From NCBI GenBank assembly GCA_024684085.1, contig JAIKXM010000006.1:27126-91125 (forward strand): a stretch of DNA of 64,000 bases. Reading direction: 5' to 3'. Below, piece by piece: positions 16,734 to 25,437 of the stretch. A program made the translations under genes and the position numbers. Source of the stretch: Lachnospiraceae bacterium. Its GTDB lineage: Bacteria; Bacillota; Clostridia; Lachnospirales; Lachnospiraceae. The notes under the pieces were generated by a model, which worked only from the letters and a program-made list of their open reading frames with translations, was not told where the DNA came from and did not search any database. The first letter of the stretch is position 1. Each line of letters starts with the position of its first letter.

Positions 16734-17180
16734 ATGAATAAAGATACGCAGGAATATTATGTATTGAAGGAACGGGCTGTGCCGGAGGTGTTGCTTAAGG
16801 TGGTTGAAGCCAAGCGACTGCTGGATACGGAGAAGGCTCTGAGTGTGGGCGATGCCGTGGACAGAGTAGGTATCAGTCGAAGCTCTTTTTACAAATATAA
16901 AGATGACATCTTCAGATTTCATGACAATACGAGGGGTACTACGATAACGCTTACCTTCGATATGGATGACGAACCGGGGCTTCTCTCGGATGTGCTGAAG
17001 ATAATTGCCGATTTTGGCGGTAATATCCTGACGATCCATCAGAGTATTCCCATTAACGGCGTGGCAGGACTCACGATCAGTATTCAGGTGCTTGAGACTA
17101 CGGGTGATGTCTCTGAGATGATAGACCGGATGGAGAAGCAGAAGGGCGTTCACCACGTAAGGATCTCCGCTAAAGAATGA
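16734..17180 (+). CDS. UPF0735 ACT-domain protein (PheB-like)
   Basis: 148 aa. The N-terminal 60 residues hold a small helix-turn-helix-like segment (VGDAVDRVGISRSSFYKYKDDIF) and the rest is an ACT domain (TITLTFDMDDEPGLLSDVLKIIADFGGNILTIHQ). Such proteins sit beside hom and lysC or pheA and probably sense an amino acid to control the pathway; the mechanism is unproven. ATG 16734 is chosen over GTG 16722. The hom gene follows after 168 bp. Confidence 0.88.
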   Translation: MNKDTQEYYVLKERAVPEVLLKVVEAKRLLDTEKALSVGDAVDRVGISRSSFYKYKDDIFRFHDNTRGTTITLTFDMDDEPGLLSDVLKIIADFGGNILTIHQSIPINGVAGLTISIQVLETTGDVSEMIDRMEKQKGVHHVRISAKE

Positions 17181-17225
17181 TCATTTGGTAATCGGATACT
17201 TACCTGTTTATCGAGACTGACTGAT

Positions 17226-17270
17226 AAGGCAGGATCGATCATTCCGGTAAGGCGGTATCGATCATTTCTC
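17226..17270. repeat. 23-bp direct repeat upstream of hom
   Basis: Two units beginning AAGGC and sharing ATCGATCATT, offset by 23 bp, lie just before the hom -10 (TATAAT 17296-17301). They look like a double regulator site; a third ATGATCATTTGG lies near 17178. Confidence 0.4.
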
Positions 17271-17348
17271 ATTAATAACGAACGTACGAATTATATATAA
17301 TAATAAAAGCTTCGATAGAAGATCCTGATCGGAGCAAAGGAGGAACAT

Positions 17349-18548
17349 ATGGTAAAAGTTGCGGTTTTGGGATACGGCACTGTAGGAAGCGGTGTTGTAC
17401 AGATCATTGATGACAATAATGCTCTTATCAAAGAGAGGATAGGAGATGACATTGAAGTTAAATACATTCTCGATCTGAGGGATTTCCCGGGTGATAAGAA
17501 TGAGGCAAAAGTTGTGCATGACTACAATATCATTCTTAACGATCCTGAGATCAGCATCGTATGTGAGACCATGGGCGGGGTTAAGCCTGCATATCAGTTC
17601 TCCAAGGATGCTCTCGAGGCGGGCAAGAGTGTATGTACTTCCAATAAGGAACTTGTTGAGAATTACGGACCGGAGCTTATTAAGACAGCACGTGCCAATA
17701 ACTGTAATTATCTCTTTGAGGCAAGCGTTGGCGGCGGTATTCCCATCATTCGTCCCATGAATACATCGCTTGTACCTGAGAATATCCAGAGGATCATGGG
17801 TATCCTTAACGGAACTACCAATTACATCCTTACCAAGATGGCTAAGGAAGGTGCTGATTATGCCGATGTTCTCAAGGAGGCACAGGATCTCGGATATGCC
17901 GAGCGTAATCCCGAGGCTGATGTCGAAGGACATGATGCCGGTAGAAAAATAGCGATACTTTCGTCACTTATGACAGGTAAGACTGTGAAGTTTGCAGACG
18001 TACATACAGAAGGAATCACAGGTATAGATACAGTTGATTTTGAATATGCTCATGCATGTGGCAAGTCTATCAAGCTCCTGGCTACATCAGAGCAGACAGA
18101 TGCAGGTTATGTAGCGATGGTAGCACCTTTTATGATCGGTGCGGATCATCCTCTTAACGGAGTTAACGGAGTGTTCAATGCCGTATATGTAACCGGCAAT
18201 ATGCTGGGGGATGTAATGTTCTACGGACAGGGAGCAGGTAAGCTTGCGACCGCAAGTGCCGTAGTATCGGATGTGTGCGAGTGTGCCCGCAATGTCGGAC
18301 GTACACTTCCCTGCGTATGGTCTGAGGAGAAGCTCGAGCTTGCGGATCCTTCAGCGTCCGTAAGAAAGTTCTTCGTAAGAGTTAAGGCTGAGGGTGAGAA
18401 CTCAGTTGCCGATGTTTTTAAAGATGCAGAGAAGATCAGGGTTAAGGACGGCGAGTTCGCGTTCGTTACCGGCGAGATGTCAGAGGCGGACTTTAAGCTT
18501 AAGCTTGAATCAGTTAATGGTGTGATCAAATCCATCAGACTTGCTTAA
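17349..18548 (+). CDS. hom: Homoserine dehydrogenase
   Basis: 399 aa. NAD(P)-binding AVLGYGTVGSGVVQI begins at residue 4; the homoserine dehydrogenase signature ADVEGHDAGRKIAIL lies near residue 190-205. It reduces aspartate semialdehyde to homoserine on the way to threonine and methionine. The last 75 residues (KFFVRVKAEGENSVADVFKD...) look like a shortened ACT domain, so threonine feedback is plausible. GGAGG lies seven bases before ATG. lysC follows after 45 bp on the same strand. Confidence 0.95.
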   Translation: MVKVAVLGYGTVGSGVVQIIDDNNALIKERIGDDIEVKYILDLRDFPGDKNEAKVVHDYNIILNDPEISIVCETMGGVKPAYQFSKDALEAGKSVCTSNKELVENYGPELIKTARANNCNYLFEASVGGGIPIIRPMNTSLVPENIQRIMGILNGTTNYILTKMAKEGADYADVLKEAQDLGYAERNPEADVEGHDAGRKIAILSSLMTGKTVKFADVHTEGITGIDTVDFEYAHACGKSIKLLATSEQTDAGYVAMVAPFMIGADHPLNGVNGVFNAVYVTGNMLGDVMFYGQGAGKLATASAVVSDVCECARNVGRTLPCVWSEEKLELADPSASVRKFFVRVKAEGENSVADVFKDAEKIRVKDGEFAFVTGEMSEADFKLKLESVNGVIKSIRLA

Positions 18549-18593
18549 TGGATTGAATATATACGCTGCGGATGCAGCTGAGTGGAGGATGTT

Positions 18594-19913
18594 ATGAAAA
18601 AGGTTGTAAAGTTTGGCGGAAGTTCACTTGCAAGTGCCAAGCAGTTCATGAAGGTCGGAGAGATCATTAAGAGTGATTCGGCACGTAAGTACGTGGTTCC
18701 CAGTGCGCCGGGTAAGCGTGACAAGAAGGATACCAAGGTTACGGATATGCTCTATGGTTGTTATGCTCTTGCCGAGGCTGACAAGAATTATGCCAAGGAG
18801 CTTAAGGCGATCAAGGAGAGATATAACGAGATCATAAAGGGTCTTAATCTTGATATGACTCTGGACGAGGAATTCAAGGTGATCGATAAGGATTTTGCGG
18901 CTAAGGCAGGATCTGATTATGCCGCAAGTCGTGGCGAGTTCCTTAATGGTAAGATCATGGCAAAATATCTTGGTTTTGAGTTTGTTGATGCGGCCGAGGT
19001 TATCTTCTTCAAGGCAGACGGATCATTTGATGCCGAGAAGACCAATGAAGTTCTGGGCGAGAGACTTGGCAAAACTGACAATGCTGTCGTTCCCGGATTC
19101 TACGGAAGCCTTCCTGACGGAAAGGTTAAAACTTTCTCAAGAGGCGGTTCGGATATAACAGGTTCGATCGTTGCAAGAGCAGCAAGAGTTGACGTATATG
19201 AGAACTGGACAGATGTATCAGGTTTCCTTGTAGCTGATCCGAGGATCATCGATAAGCCTGCGGGAATCGAGACTATTACATATAAGGAACTTCGCGAGCT
19301 TTCATACATGGGAGCATCGGTTCTGCATGAAGATGCTATCTTCCCTGTAAGAATGGAAGGCATCCCCATCAATATCCGCAATACCAATGCACCTGAAGAT
19401 CCCGGTACATGGATCGTTGAGAGCACATGCCAGAAGTCTAAGTATACCATAACAGGTATCGCAGGTAAGAAGGGATTCTGCTCAGTCAATATTGAAAAGG
19501 CCAAGATGAATTCTGAGATAGGTTTCGGCCGTAAGGTTCTCCAGGTATTTGAGGATAACGGAATATCTTTCGAGCATATGCCTTCGGGAATCGATACAAT
19601 GACGATCTTTGTTCATCAGGATGAGTTCATGGACAAGGAGCAGCAGGTGGTCTCAGGCATTCATCGTCTCGGAAGACCTGACAGCATAGATATAGAAGCA
19701 GACCTTGCGCTTATCGCAGTTGTTGGACGCGGAATGAAGTCCACCAGAGGTACTGCCGGAAGGATATTCTCGGCACTTGCTCACGCTGAGGTCAATGTTA
19801 AGATGATCGATCAGGGCTCATCCGAGCTTAATATCATCATCGGTGTTGCCAACAATGATTTTGAGACAGCGATCAAGGCAATCTATGATATCTTCGTAAC
19901 GACAAGGATTTAG
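18594..19913 (+). CDS. lysC: Aspartate kinase
   Basis: 439 aa. Starts MKKVVKFGGSSLAS, the aspartokinase ATP/aspartate loop; SRGGSDITGSIVARA carries the second signature near residue 185. Two ACT domains fill the C-terminal 150 residues (ITGIAGKKGFCSVNIEK and LALIAVVGRGMKS). First step of the aspartate family pathway, coupled here with hom. ATG 18594 has GGAGG six bases upstream and is preferred to GTG 18582. A terminator follows. No lysine riboswitch was seen. Confidence 0.95.
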   Translation: MKKVVKFGGSSLASAKQFMKVGEIIKSDSARKYVVPSAPGKRDKKDTKVTDMLYGCYALAEADKNYAKELKAIKERYNEIIKGLNLDMTLDEEFKVIDKDFAAKAGSDYAASRGEFLNGKIMAKYLGFEFVDAAEVIFFKADGSFDAEKTNEVLGERLGKTDNAVVPGFYGSLPDGKVKTFSRGGSDITGSIVARAARVDVYENWTDVSGFLVADPRIIDKPAGIETITYKELRELSYMGASVLHEDAIFPVRMEGIPINIRNTNAPEDPGTWIVESTCQKSKYTITGIAGKKGFCSVNIEKAKMNSEIGFGRKVLQVFEDNGISFEHMPSGIDTMTIFVHQDEFMDKEQQVVSGIHRLGRPDSIDIEADLALIAVVGRGMKSTRGTAGRIFSALAHAEVNVKMIDQGSSELNIIIGVANNDFETAIKAIYDIFVTTRI

Positions 19914-20023
19914 TCGTATCAGACTTCCTGCGGAGCGTCTTTGAAGTCTTAGGAGAAGATGGGCGGGTAGACGTATCTGTCAGGGCTGTTACAGATGTTG
20001 TATTATTGATATTGTATTTGCAC

Positions 20024-20053
20024 GGCTTCCGGAGCGATCCGGAAGCTTTTTTG
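20024..20053 (+). terminator. Terminator of the hom-lysC operon
   Basis: GCTTCCGGAGCGATCCGGAAGC followed by TTTTTTG. Confidence 0.85.
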
Positions 20054-20079
20054 TGTAATAGTTATTACACAAAAAAGCT
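20044..20079. repeat. 17-bp-arm perfect palindrome beside the terminator
   Basis: AGCTTTTTTGTGTAATA, two bases, then its exact inverse complement. It shares its left arm with the terminator T-run, giving A/T runs both ways; it could end transcription from either side or be a footprint of an inverted insertion. Confidence 0.7.
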
Positions 20080-20115
20080 CCGCGCTCGGCGCGAGAATGT
20101 CGCAAGCAACATTCT
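20080..20115. repeat. 36-bp dispersed repeat, copy B
   Basis: Begins CCGCGCTCGGCGC and continues into AGAATGTCGCAAGCAACATTCT; 33 of 36 bases match copy A at 15608-15643. Directly abuts the long palindrome. Confidence 0.75.
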
Positions 20116-20257
20116 TTTTCGTAGCGCTGAGTTGCGTGCAATTTTTAAATTGTTTATACAATTTGTTATATATATGAATTATATACAGTTAATATTACGC
20201 AAACATCAAATACAACAATAAACTGTAAAAAAATATTGTTATTTTTATAAAATTGTC

Positions 20258-20286
20258 TTGACAAATTATCACACACATAGTATATT
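20258..20286 (+). promoter_or_regulatory. Strong promoter of the candidate ncRNA
   Basis: TTGACA (20258-20263), exactly 17 bp, TATATT (20281-20286), within very A+T-rich upstream DNA; among the best promoter matches in the window. Confidence 0.8.
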
Positions 20287-20292
20287 AGTATC

Positions 20293-20606
20293 AACAACAG
20301 AGAAGAGAGAAAGAAATCCTACTTACTCATGTAGGTGTCTATAGATGAAGGTGTAGGCAAAATATTAAGATTAGGAGGACGGTCCACCAGAGTAGTTATC
20401 TAACTTTCAAAGCGACGTGAGATGGGGCATAAGGATGAGCGCTTAATTAAGAAGTGCGGTACGTGTGTACAGTAGATGGAAATGCCGGAGAAGACGTCAT
20501 CACAATTGAATACGGAGACAAATTTTTGAAAGAGAGGTATTAGTCCATTGGATTTATCGTCGTAGAACGGGCATTGATTATTAGATTGTAGTCGATGCCC
20601 GTTTTG
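20293..20606 (+). ncRNA. Candidate structured non-coding RNA, about 310 nt
   Basis: Bounded by a near-consensus promoter and a terminator, with no credible reading frame. Nested helices can be drawn: GACGT 20414-20418 with ACGTC 20494-20498; inside it GGCAT 20426-20430 with ATGCC 20482-20486; inside that GCGCTT 20439-20444 with AAGTGC 20452-20457 and GTAC 20459-20462 with GTAC 20467-20470. A 5' hairpin CCTAC...GTAGG starts near 20329. It lacks tmRNA, RNase P and SRP signatures. A raiA-type RNA, known from Clostridia, is one candidate I cannot confirm from memory. Confidence 0.7.
20569..20606 (+). terminator. Terminator of the candidate ncRNA
   Basis: GGGCATTGA ... TCGATGCCC followed by GTTTTGTT; nine-pair stem including one G-U. 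Confidence 0.8.
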
Positions 20607-20751
20607 TTGTGCGCAGATGTGCGTCAGATTCTGTGTCGGGTATTGCGAAAGCCTATAAAATGATATAACATTATAAATTGAATGAAAGTTAGCATTAACG
20701 CATTTGAGATATCAAAGCGACTGTAGATAAGACGTTAAGAAGGAATCGGTT

Positions 20752-22095
20752 ATGAGTGAACATTCAAGCAGACGTGAACAGAGAAGAAGAAGAAGAATGA
20801 TCACCCAGCTGGTCGCATACGGCGCTGTGGCTGTCGTATTGTTGCTGATCGGTCTGGGCGTTACTCTGTTGATCAAATATTTCAAAAACGCAGGCAATTC
20901 GGCTCCCTCGCCCGCTGCGCAGGTGGAGACTGAGACATCCTCGCAGGAATCATCATCGGATGAGTATGTATTATATATCAATGAAGAAGAGACTTCGGAG
21001 GCGGAGACGGAGACTGAGACGGAGACTGAAGAAGAGACAACAGTGGATCTGCTCGAAGAGGTCGTACGCGACTGCATTGATGATATGCCTATAGAAGACA
21101 AAGTAGCAGGCCTTTTTATAATAACACCCGAACAGCTTACGGGAGTGGATACCGTGCTTCAGGCGGGAGACGGCACAAAGGAAGCCTTGGATAAGTATCA
21201 TATCGGCGGTCTGATCTACTTCGATAAGAATATCAAGTCGGAAGAACAGCTGACGGAGATGATCACCAATACAAAGGCTTTCAGCAAGTATCCTCTGTTC
21301 ATCGCTGTTGATGAGGAGTTGGGTGATGTTGCGAGATTAAGGAAGGGACTTAATCTTGATCCGATCCAGTCGGCGGCTGATATAGGTGCTGCCAATGACG
21401 CGTCCAAGGCGTATGAAGCATATAATTCGATCGGTAAATATATGATCAAGTATGGTTTTAATCTGGACTTTGCACCGGTTTCGGATGTGCTCCTGAACGC
21501 CGATAACAAAGCGATCGGCAACAGGTCATTCGGAAGTGATGAAGCCATCGTATCTTCAATGGTAGATTCGTCGGTACGCGGACTTAAGGATGCGGGGGTA
21601 ACTGCCTGTCTTAAGCATTTCCCCGGACAGGGTGCGGTTAATTCGGATACCCACGAGGGTGTAGCGCTTCTGGACAGAAGTGAAGCTGAGATAGATTCGG
21701 TTGAGCTGAAGCCTTTCCTTGCGGGGATCGAGGCCGGAGCGGATATGATAATGGTGGGACATATGACTGTTCCTCAGATCACACAGGATAATGTATTGCC
21801 GGCTTCTCTTTCAAAGGAGATAATCACGGATCTTCTTCGTGAGAAGTATCAATATGAAGGTGTTGTGATAACGGATGCTCTTAATATGGCTGCCGTTTCC
21901 GATTATTACAGTGCGGATGAAGCAGCTATCAAAGCTTTGAAGGCCGGAGCGGATATGATACTTATGCCCGAAGATTTCGTGCTTGCATATGAGGGAGTCC
22001 TTAAGGCAGTTGACGAAGGTGTCATAAGTGAGCAGAGGATCAATGATTCGCTCGCACGCGTATACAGGATCAAGTACAGGGCTACCGTAGAGTAG
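20752..22095 (+). CDS. Glycoside hydrolase family 3 protein (NagZ-like), membrane-anchored
   Basis: 447 aa. A single uncleaved N-terminal membrane helix (about 19-42) follows a basic start, then a Ser/Glu/Thr linker with ETETETETEEET, then the GH3 barrel. KHFPGQGAVNSDTHEG corresponds to the NagZ KHFPGHG...DSH motif, and VITDALNMAAVSDYY carries the catalytic Asp. It should act outside the cell on beta-N-acetylglucosaminides of the wall or of muropeptides. AAGGA lies eight bases before ATG. Confidence 0.88.
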   Translation: MSEHSSRREQRRRRRMITQLVAYGAVAVVLLLIGLGVTLLIKYFKNAGNSAPSPAAQVETETSSQESSSDEYVLYINEEETSEAETETETETEEETTVDLLEEVVRDCIDDMPIEDKVAGLFIITPEQLTGVDTVLQAGDGTKEALDKYHIGGLIYFDKNIKSEEQLTEMITNTKAFSKYPLFIAVDEELGDVARLRKGLNLDPIQSAADIGAANDASKAYEAYNSIGKYMIKYGFNLDFAPVSDVLLNADNKAIGNRSFGSDEAIVSSMVDSSVRGLKDAGVTACLKHFPGQGAVNSDTHEGVALLDRSEAEIDSVELKPFLAGIEAGADMIMVGHMTVPQITQDNVLPASLSKEIITDLLREKYQYEGVVITDALNMAAVSDYYSADEAAIKALKAGADMILMPEDFVLAYEGVLKAVDEGVISEQRINDSLARVYRIKYRATVE

Positions 22096-22143
22096 ATAAG
22101 AGTATGTTAATAAAGAATGAACATAAATGTGAAAGGTGACAAA

Positions 22144-23367
22144 ATGGACCGAATTATTACAAGTTTATTGGAAACAGATGCGTATAAGTTCTCGATGGGA
22201 CAGACGATCTACCATCAGTTCAGCGATTACAAGACGACATGGTCGTTCAAGTGCAGGAATGAGGATGTCTTCTTCACCGAGGAAATGGTGGAAGAGATAA
22301 AGAGACAGATCAAGCTGTACTGCGATCTCAGATTCAATGAGGACGAGCTGGAATATCTTCACGGCATCAAGTGGATCAAGGGTTCTTACTGTGATTTCTT
22401 AAGACTCTGGAAGCCCCGCTATGAAGACTTCTATTTCGGAACGGATGCTCCCTGCGGACTTACGATCGAGACTAAGGGAACATGGCTCAATACTTCAATG
22501 TATGAGATCCCGACGCTGGCGATCGTCAATGAAGTATACTTCAGAATGGCTTACGATTATGATGTTCTCATGGAGAGCTTTAAGAAGAGGCTGGATGATA
22601 AGGTCAGTCGTCTTGTGGACGGTACATATGAACTCGGACCATTCAGTGAGTTCGGTATGAGAAGACGTCTCTCTGCAGAGGCACAGGAGCTTGCCGTAAA
22701 AACGCTTGCGGCTAACAAGTATCCAACATCTACATTTGTCGGAACATCCAACGTGTATCTCGCTAAGAAGTTCGATATCACACCTGTAGGAACAATGGCA
22801 CATGAGTGGATCATGTGCGTCGGTCAGGGCAATCACAAGCATAATCCTGCATATTCTAACTGGTATGCGCTTGATGCATGGGTTAAGGAATATGGAGTGC
22901 TCAACGGAACAGCTCTTACGGATACAATCACTACGGATTGTTTCCTGGAGGATTTCCAGCTGACATATGCGACTCTTTTCAGTGGTGTAAGACATGATTC
23001 GGGTGATCCGATCGCATGGGGCGAGAAGATGATAGAGCATTATAACGGACTTGGCATCGATCCTCACACCAAGACACTTCTGTTCAGCGACAGTCTGGAC
23101 TTCGAGAGAGCGACCGCTATCATGAAGCACTTCAAGGGCAAGGCAAAGGTTGCTTTCGGTATCGGAACTTATATTGCCAATGATACCGATGTTGAGGCAC
23201 TTAATATAGTAATGAAGACAACGGCCTGCAACGGTATGGATGTTGCTAAAATGTCCGACATTCAGGGTAAGGGCATGTGCAAGAATCCGGATTACGAGCA
23301 CTATCTCAGAAGATGTATCGCATGGAGAATGGAGCACGAGACCGGCAATAATTCACTCAGGGTGTAA
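22144..23367 (+). CDS. pncB: Nicotinate phosphoribosyltransferase
   Basis: 407 aa; converts nicotinate and PRPP to nicotinate mononucleotide with ATP use (NAD salvage). DAYKFSMGQTIYHQF is the conserved N-terminus, FVGTSNVYLAKKF and GTMAHEWIM contain the active-site region (His of GTMAHEW is the expected phosphorylated residue), and SGVRHDSGDPIAWGEKM binds PRPP. The track extends upstream to 22117, but ATG 22144 follows AAAGGTGAC and fits the family start. Confidence 0.93.
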   Translation: MDRIITSLLETDAYKFSMGQTIYHQFSDYKTTWSFKCRNEDVFFTEEMVEEIKRQIKLYCDLRFNEDELEYLHGIKWIKGSYCDFLRLWKPRYEDFYFGTDAPCGLTIETKGTWLNTSMYEIPTLAIVNEVYFRMAYDYDVLMESFKKRLDDKVSRLVDGTYELGPFSEFGMRRRLSAEAQELAVKTLAANKYPTSTFVGTSNVYLAKKFDITPVGTMAHEWIMCVGQGNHKHNPAYSNWYALDAWVKEYGVLNGTALTDTITTDCFLEDFQLTYATLFSGVRHDSGDPIAWGEKMIEHYNGLGIDPHTKTLLFSDSLDFERATAIMKHFKGKAKVAFGIGTYIANDTDVEALNIVMKTTACNGMDVAKMSDIQGKGMCKNPDYEHYLRRCIAWRMEHETGNNSLRV

Positions 23368-23386
23368 GAGGCGTTACCGAGGACTA

Positions 23387-23571
23387 GCTACTGTTCACAG
23401 GTGTCTGTTCGCTGCAGAAAATATATTCACCGAAACGGCACTCTCGCTCCGATGTAAGCGTAGCGGATACTAAGCTCGGCTTTGCCTCGCTAAGTACCGA
23501 CGCTCACATAGGCATTTCTTGTGAATATATTTTCTGTAGCCATTAACAAAAACACGGGTGTAAACAGTAAC
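23387..23571. mobile_element. MITE-like element, copy 1 (185 bp)
   Basis: Ends GCTACTGTTCACAG and TGTAAACAGTAAC are near-perfect inverted repeats; a second inverted block (GCTGCAGAAAATATATTCAC / GTGAATATATTTTCTGTAGC) lies further in, so the whole element can fold into one branched hairpin. No coding capacity. A longer relative is copy 2. It sits in the space after pncB. Confidence 0.75.
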
Positions 23572-23588
23572 GGGGACTGTATAAAAAG

Positions 23589-23617
23589 TTGAAATACCGT
23601 GTAAACGGCTATTTACT
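23589..23617 (+). promoter_or_regulatory. Possible promoter of pfp
   Basis: TTGAAA, 17 bp, TTTACT; the latter lies in an AAGTAAA/TTTACTT palindrome. A TTATAA at about 23653 is an alternative -10. Weak call. Confidence 0.3.
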
Positions 23618-23684
23618 TTTTAAGTAAAATGATTTAGCATAAAAACGATGTGTTATAAACAATTACTAATAAAGGAGTTTAACT

Positions 23685-25343
23685 ATGGATCTTTCAGCAC
23701 TTCAGAAGGCAAGATATGAGTATTCACCCAAGCTTCCGGGGATGCTCAGAAACGGTATCTCAGATATCTGTGTAAAAGTAGGTGAGGCAACAAGTTCAGT
23801 AGCAGATCAGGATAAGATCAAGGCTCTCTTCCCTAATACTTATGGTAAGGAGGAGATCACTTTCGTTAAGGGTTCCAACACTTCAACTCCCAAGAAGCAG
23901 GTTGTAGGTGTTATCCTCTCAGGTGGTCAGGCACCCGGCGGACATAACGTTGTATGTGGTCTTTATGATGCTGTTAAGGCAACAGATAAGAACAATGTGC
24001 TCCTTGGATTCAAGGGCGGCCCGAGCGGTCTTATCGAAGATGATTACATAGAGTTCGACGATGAGTATATCAATCTGTTCCGTAATACAGGTGGTTTTGA
24101 TATCATCGGTTCAGGTCGTACCAAGCTTGAGACTGAAGAGCAGTTCAAGATCGTAACAGAAGTTGCCAAGAAGCATGGTCTTACAGCTATCGTTATCATC
24201 GGTGGTGATGATTCCAATACTAATGCAGCAGTACTTGCTGAGTATATGGCAGCTAACAATACAGGCGTTCAGGTTATCGGTTGTCCCAAGACAATTGACG
24301 GTGACCTTAAGAACGAGGATATCGAGGCTTCTTTCGGTTTCGATACAGCAACAAAGACATATTCCGAGGTTATCGGTAATATTGAAAGAGATGCTAATTC
24401 AGCTAAGAAGTATTGGCATTTCGTTAAGGTTATGGGACGTTCTGCTTCTCACGTAGCACTTGAGTGTGCTCTTGAGACACAGCCTAACATCTGCCTTATC
24501 GGTGAGGAAGTTGCAGCTAAGAAGATGTCACTTTCAAGCATCGCAGATTACATCGCTGATTCAGTAGCTAAGAGAGCAGCTAATGGTGATAACTTCGGTG
24601 TAGCTATCATTCCCGAAGGTATCGTAGAGTTCGTTCCTGAGTTTTCAACACTTATCAAGGAGATCAATGAGCTCCTTGCAGGTAAGAAGACAGAAGAGTT
24701 CAATGCACTTCCTGATTGGGCAGCTAAGTATGACTTCATCAAGAATGGTCTTACAGCTGAGTCAATGGCTGTATTTGCTATCCTTCCTGAGTTCGTTCAG
24801 CAGCAGCTCTTCTTAGAGAGAGATCCTCACGGTAATGTACAGGTATCTCTTATCGAGTCAGAGAAGTTATTCTCAGCTCTTGTTAAGGATAAGCTTGCAG
24901 AGAGAAAGGCAGCAGGTACTTACAATGGTAAGTTCAATGCACTTCATCACTTCTTCGGTTATGAAGGAAGATGTGCTTTCCCTTCTAACTTCGATGCAGA
25001 TTACTGCTACTCATTAGGATACAATGCATTCATGCTTATCCAGTATGGTTATACAGGATATCTTTCAAAGGTTTCTAACCTCTCTAAGACTGCTGATGAG
25101 TGGGTTGCAGGTGGTATGCCTATCACCAAGATGATGAACATGGAGAGAAGAAACGGTGAAGATAAGCCCGTTATCAGAAAGGCTCTTGTAGAGCTTGACG
25201 GTAAGCCCTTCAAGTTCTTTGAGGCTCACAGAGATGCATGGGCTGTTGAGACAGCTTACACATATCCCGGTGCAATCCAGTACTTCGGACCTGCAGAGGT
25301 ATGTGATCTTACAACAAGAACACTTGCACTTGAGAAGGCTTGA
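23685..25343 (+). CDS. pfp: Diphosphate--fructose-6-phosphate 1-phosphotransferase (PFP)
   Basis: 552 aa, the long plant-beta-subunit-like class. GGDDSNTNA begins at Gly173; the second Asp (Asp176), where ATP-dependent enzymes have Gly, marks PPi use. KTIDGDLKN places the catalytic base at Asp205, and [15 protein letters not shown] binds fructose phosphate. Makes glycolysis reversible at the fructose-6-phosphate step and saves ATP, common in anaerobes. AAAGGAG lies eight bases before ATG. The codon use is very biased, as for a highly expressed gene. Confidence 0.95.
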   Translation: MDLSALQKARYEYSPKLPGMLRNGISDICVKVGEATSSVADQDKIKALFPNTYGKEEITFVKGSNTSTPKKQVVGVILSGGQAPGGHNVVCGLYDAVKATDKNNVLLGFKGGPSGLIEDDYIEFDDEYINLFRNTGGFDIIGSGRTKLETEEQFKIVTEVAKKHGLTAIVIIGGDDSNTNAAVLAEYMAANNTGVQVIGCPKTIDGDLKNEDIEASFGFDTATKTYSEVIGNIERDANSAKKYWHFVKVMGRSASHVALECALETQPNICLIGEEVAAKKMSLSSIADYIADSVAKRAANGDNFGVAIIPEGIVEFVPEFSTLIKEINELLAGKKTEEFNALPDWAAKYDFIKNGLTAESMAVFAILPEFVQQQLFLERDPHGNVQVSLIESEKLFSALVKDKLAERKAAGTYNGKFNALHHFFGYEGRCAFPSNFDADYCYSLGYNAFMLIQYGYTGYLSKVSNLSKTADEWVAGGMPITKMMNMERRNGEDKPVIRKALVELDGKPFKFFEAHRDAWAVETAYTYPGAIQYFGPAEVCDLTTRTLALEKA

Positions 25344-25378
25344 TCCTTCCGGCAGTTTTGAACTGAGTGAACTATATG

Positions 25379-25416
25379 GCGCTTCCTTATTGACAGGCTC
25401 TTTAAGGAAGCGTTTT
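25379..25416 (+). terminator. Terminator of pfp
   Basis: CGCTTCCTTA ... TAAGGAAGCG followed by TTTTA. The loop contains TTGACA, see findings. Confidence 0.75.
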
Positions 25417-25437
25417 ATATCTAGATGTGAGGTAATC

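Noticed and set aside
18549-18593. Lysine riboswitch before lysC
   Set aside because: The gap is 45 bp, far too short for an L-box; lysC is within the hom operon.
20006-20221. 71-aa ORF after lysC
   Set aside because: It runs through a terminator, a long palindrome and a dispersed repeat, and has no ribosome site.
20293-20606. tmRNA, RNase P RNA or SRP RNA
   Set aside because: No CCA-type tRNA-like end or tag frame, no GAGGAAAGUC region, and no SRP GGUCAGG-GGAAGG core were found.
25195-25437. N-terminal extension of cysK in the ORF track
   Set aside because: It overlaps pfp and its terminator; cysteine synthases begin at the ATG at 25438.
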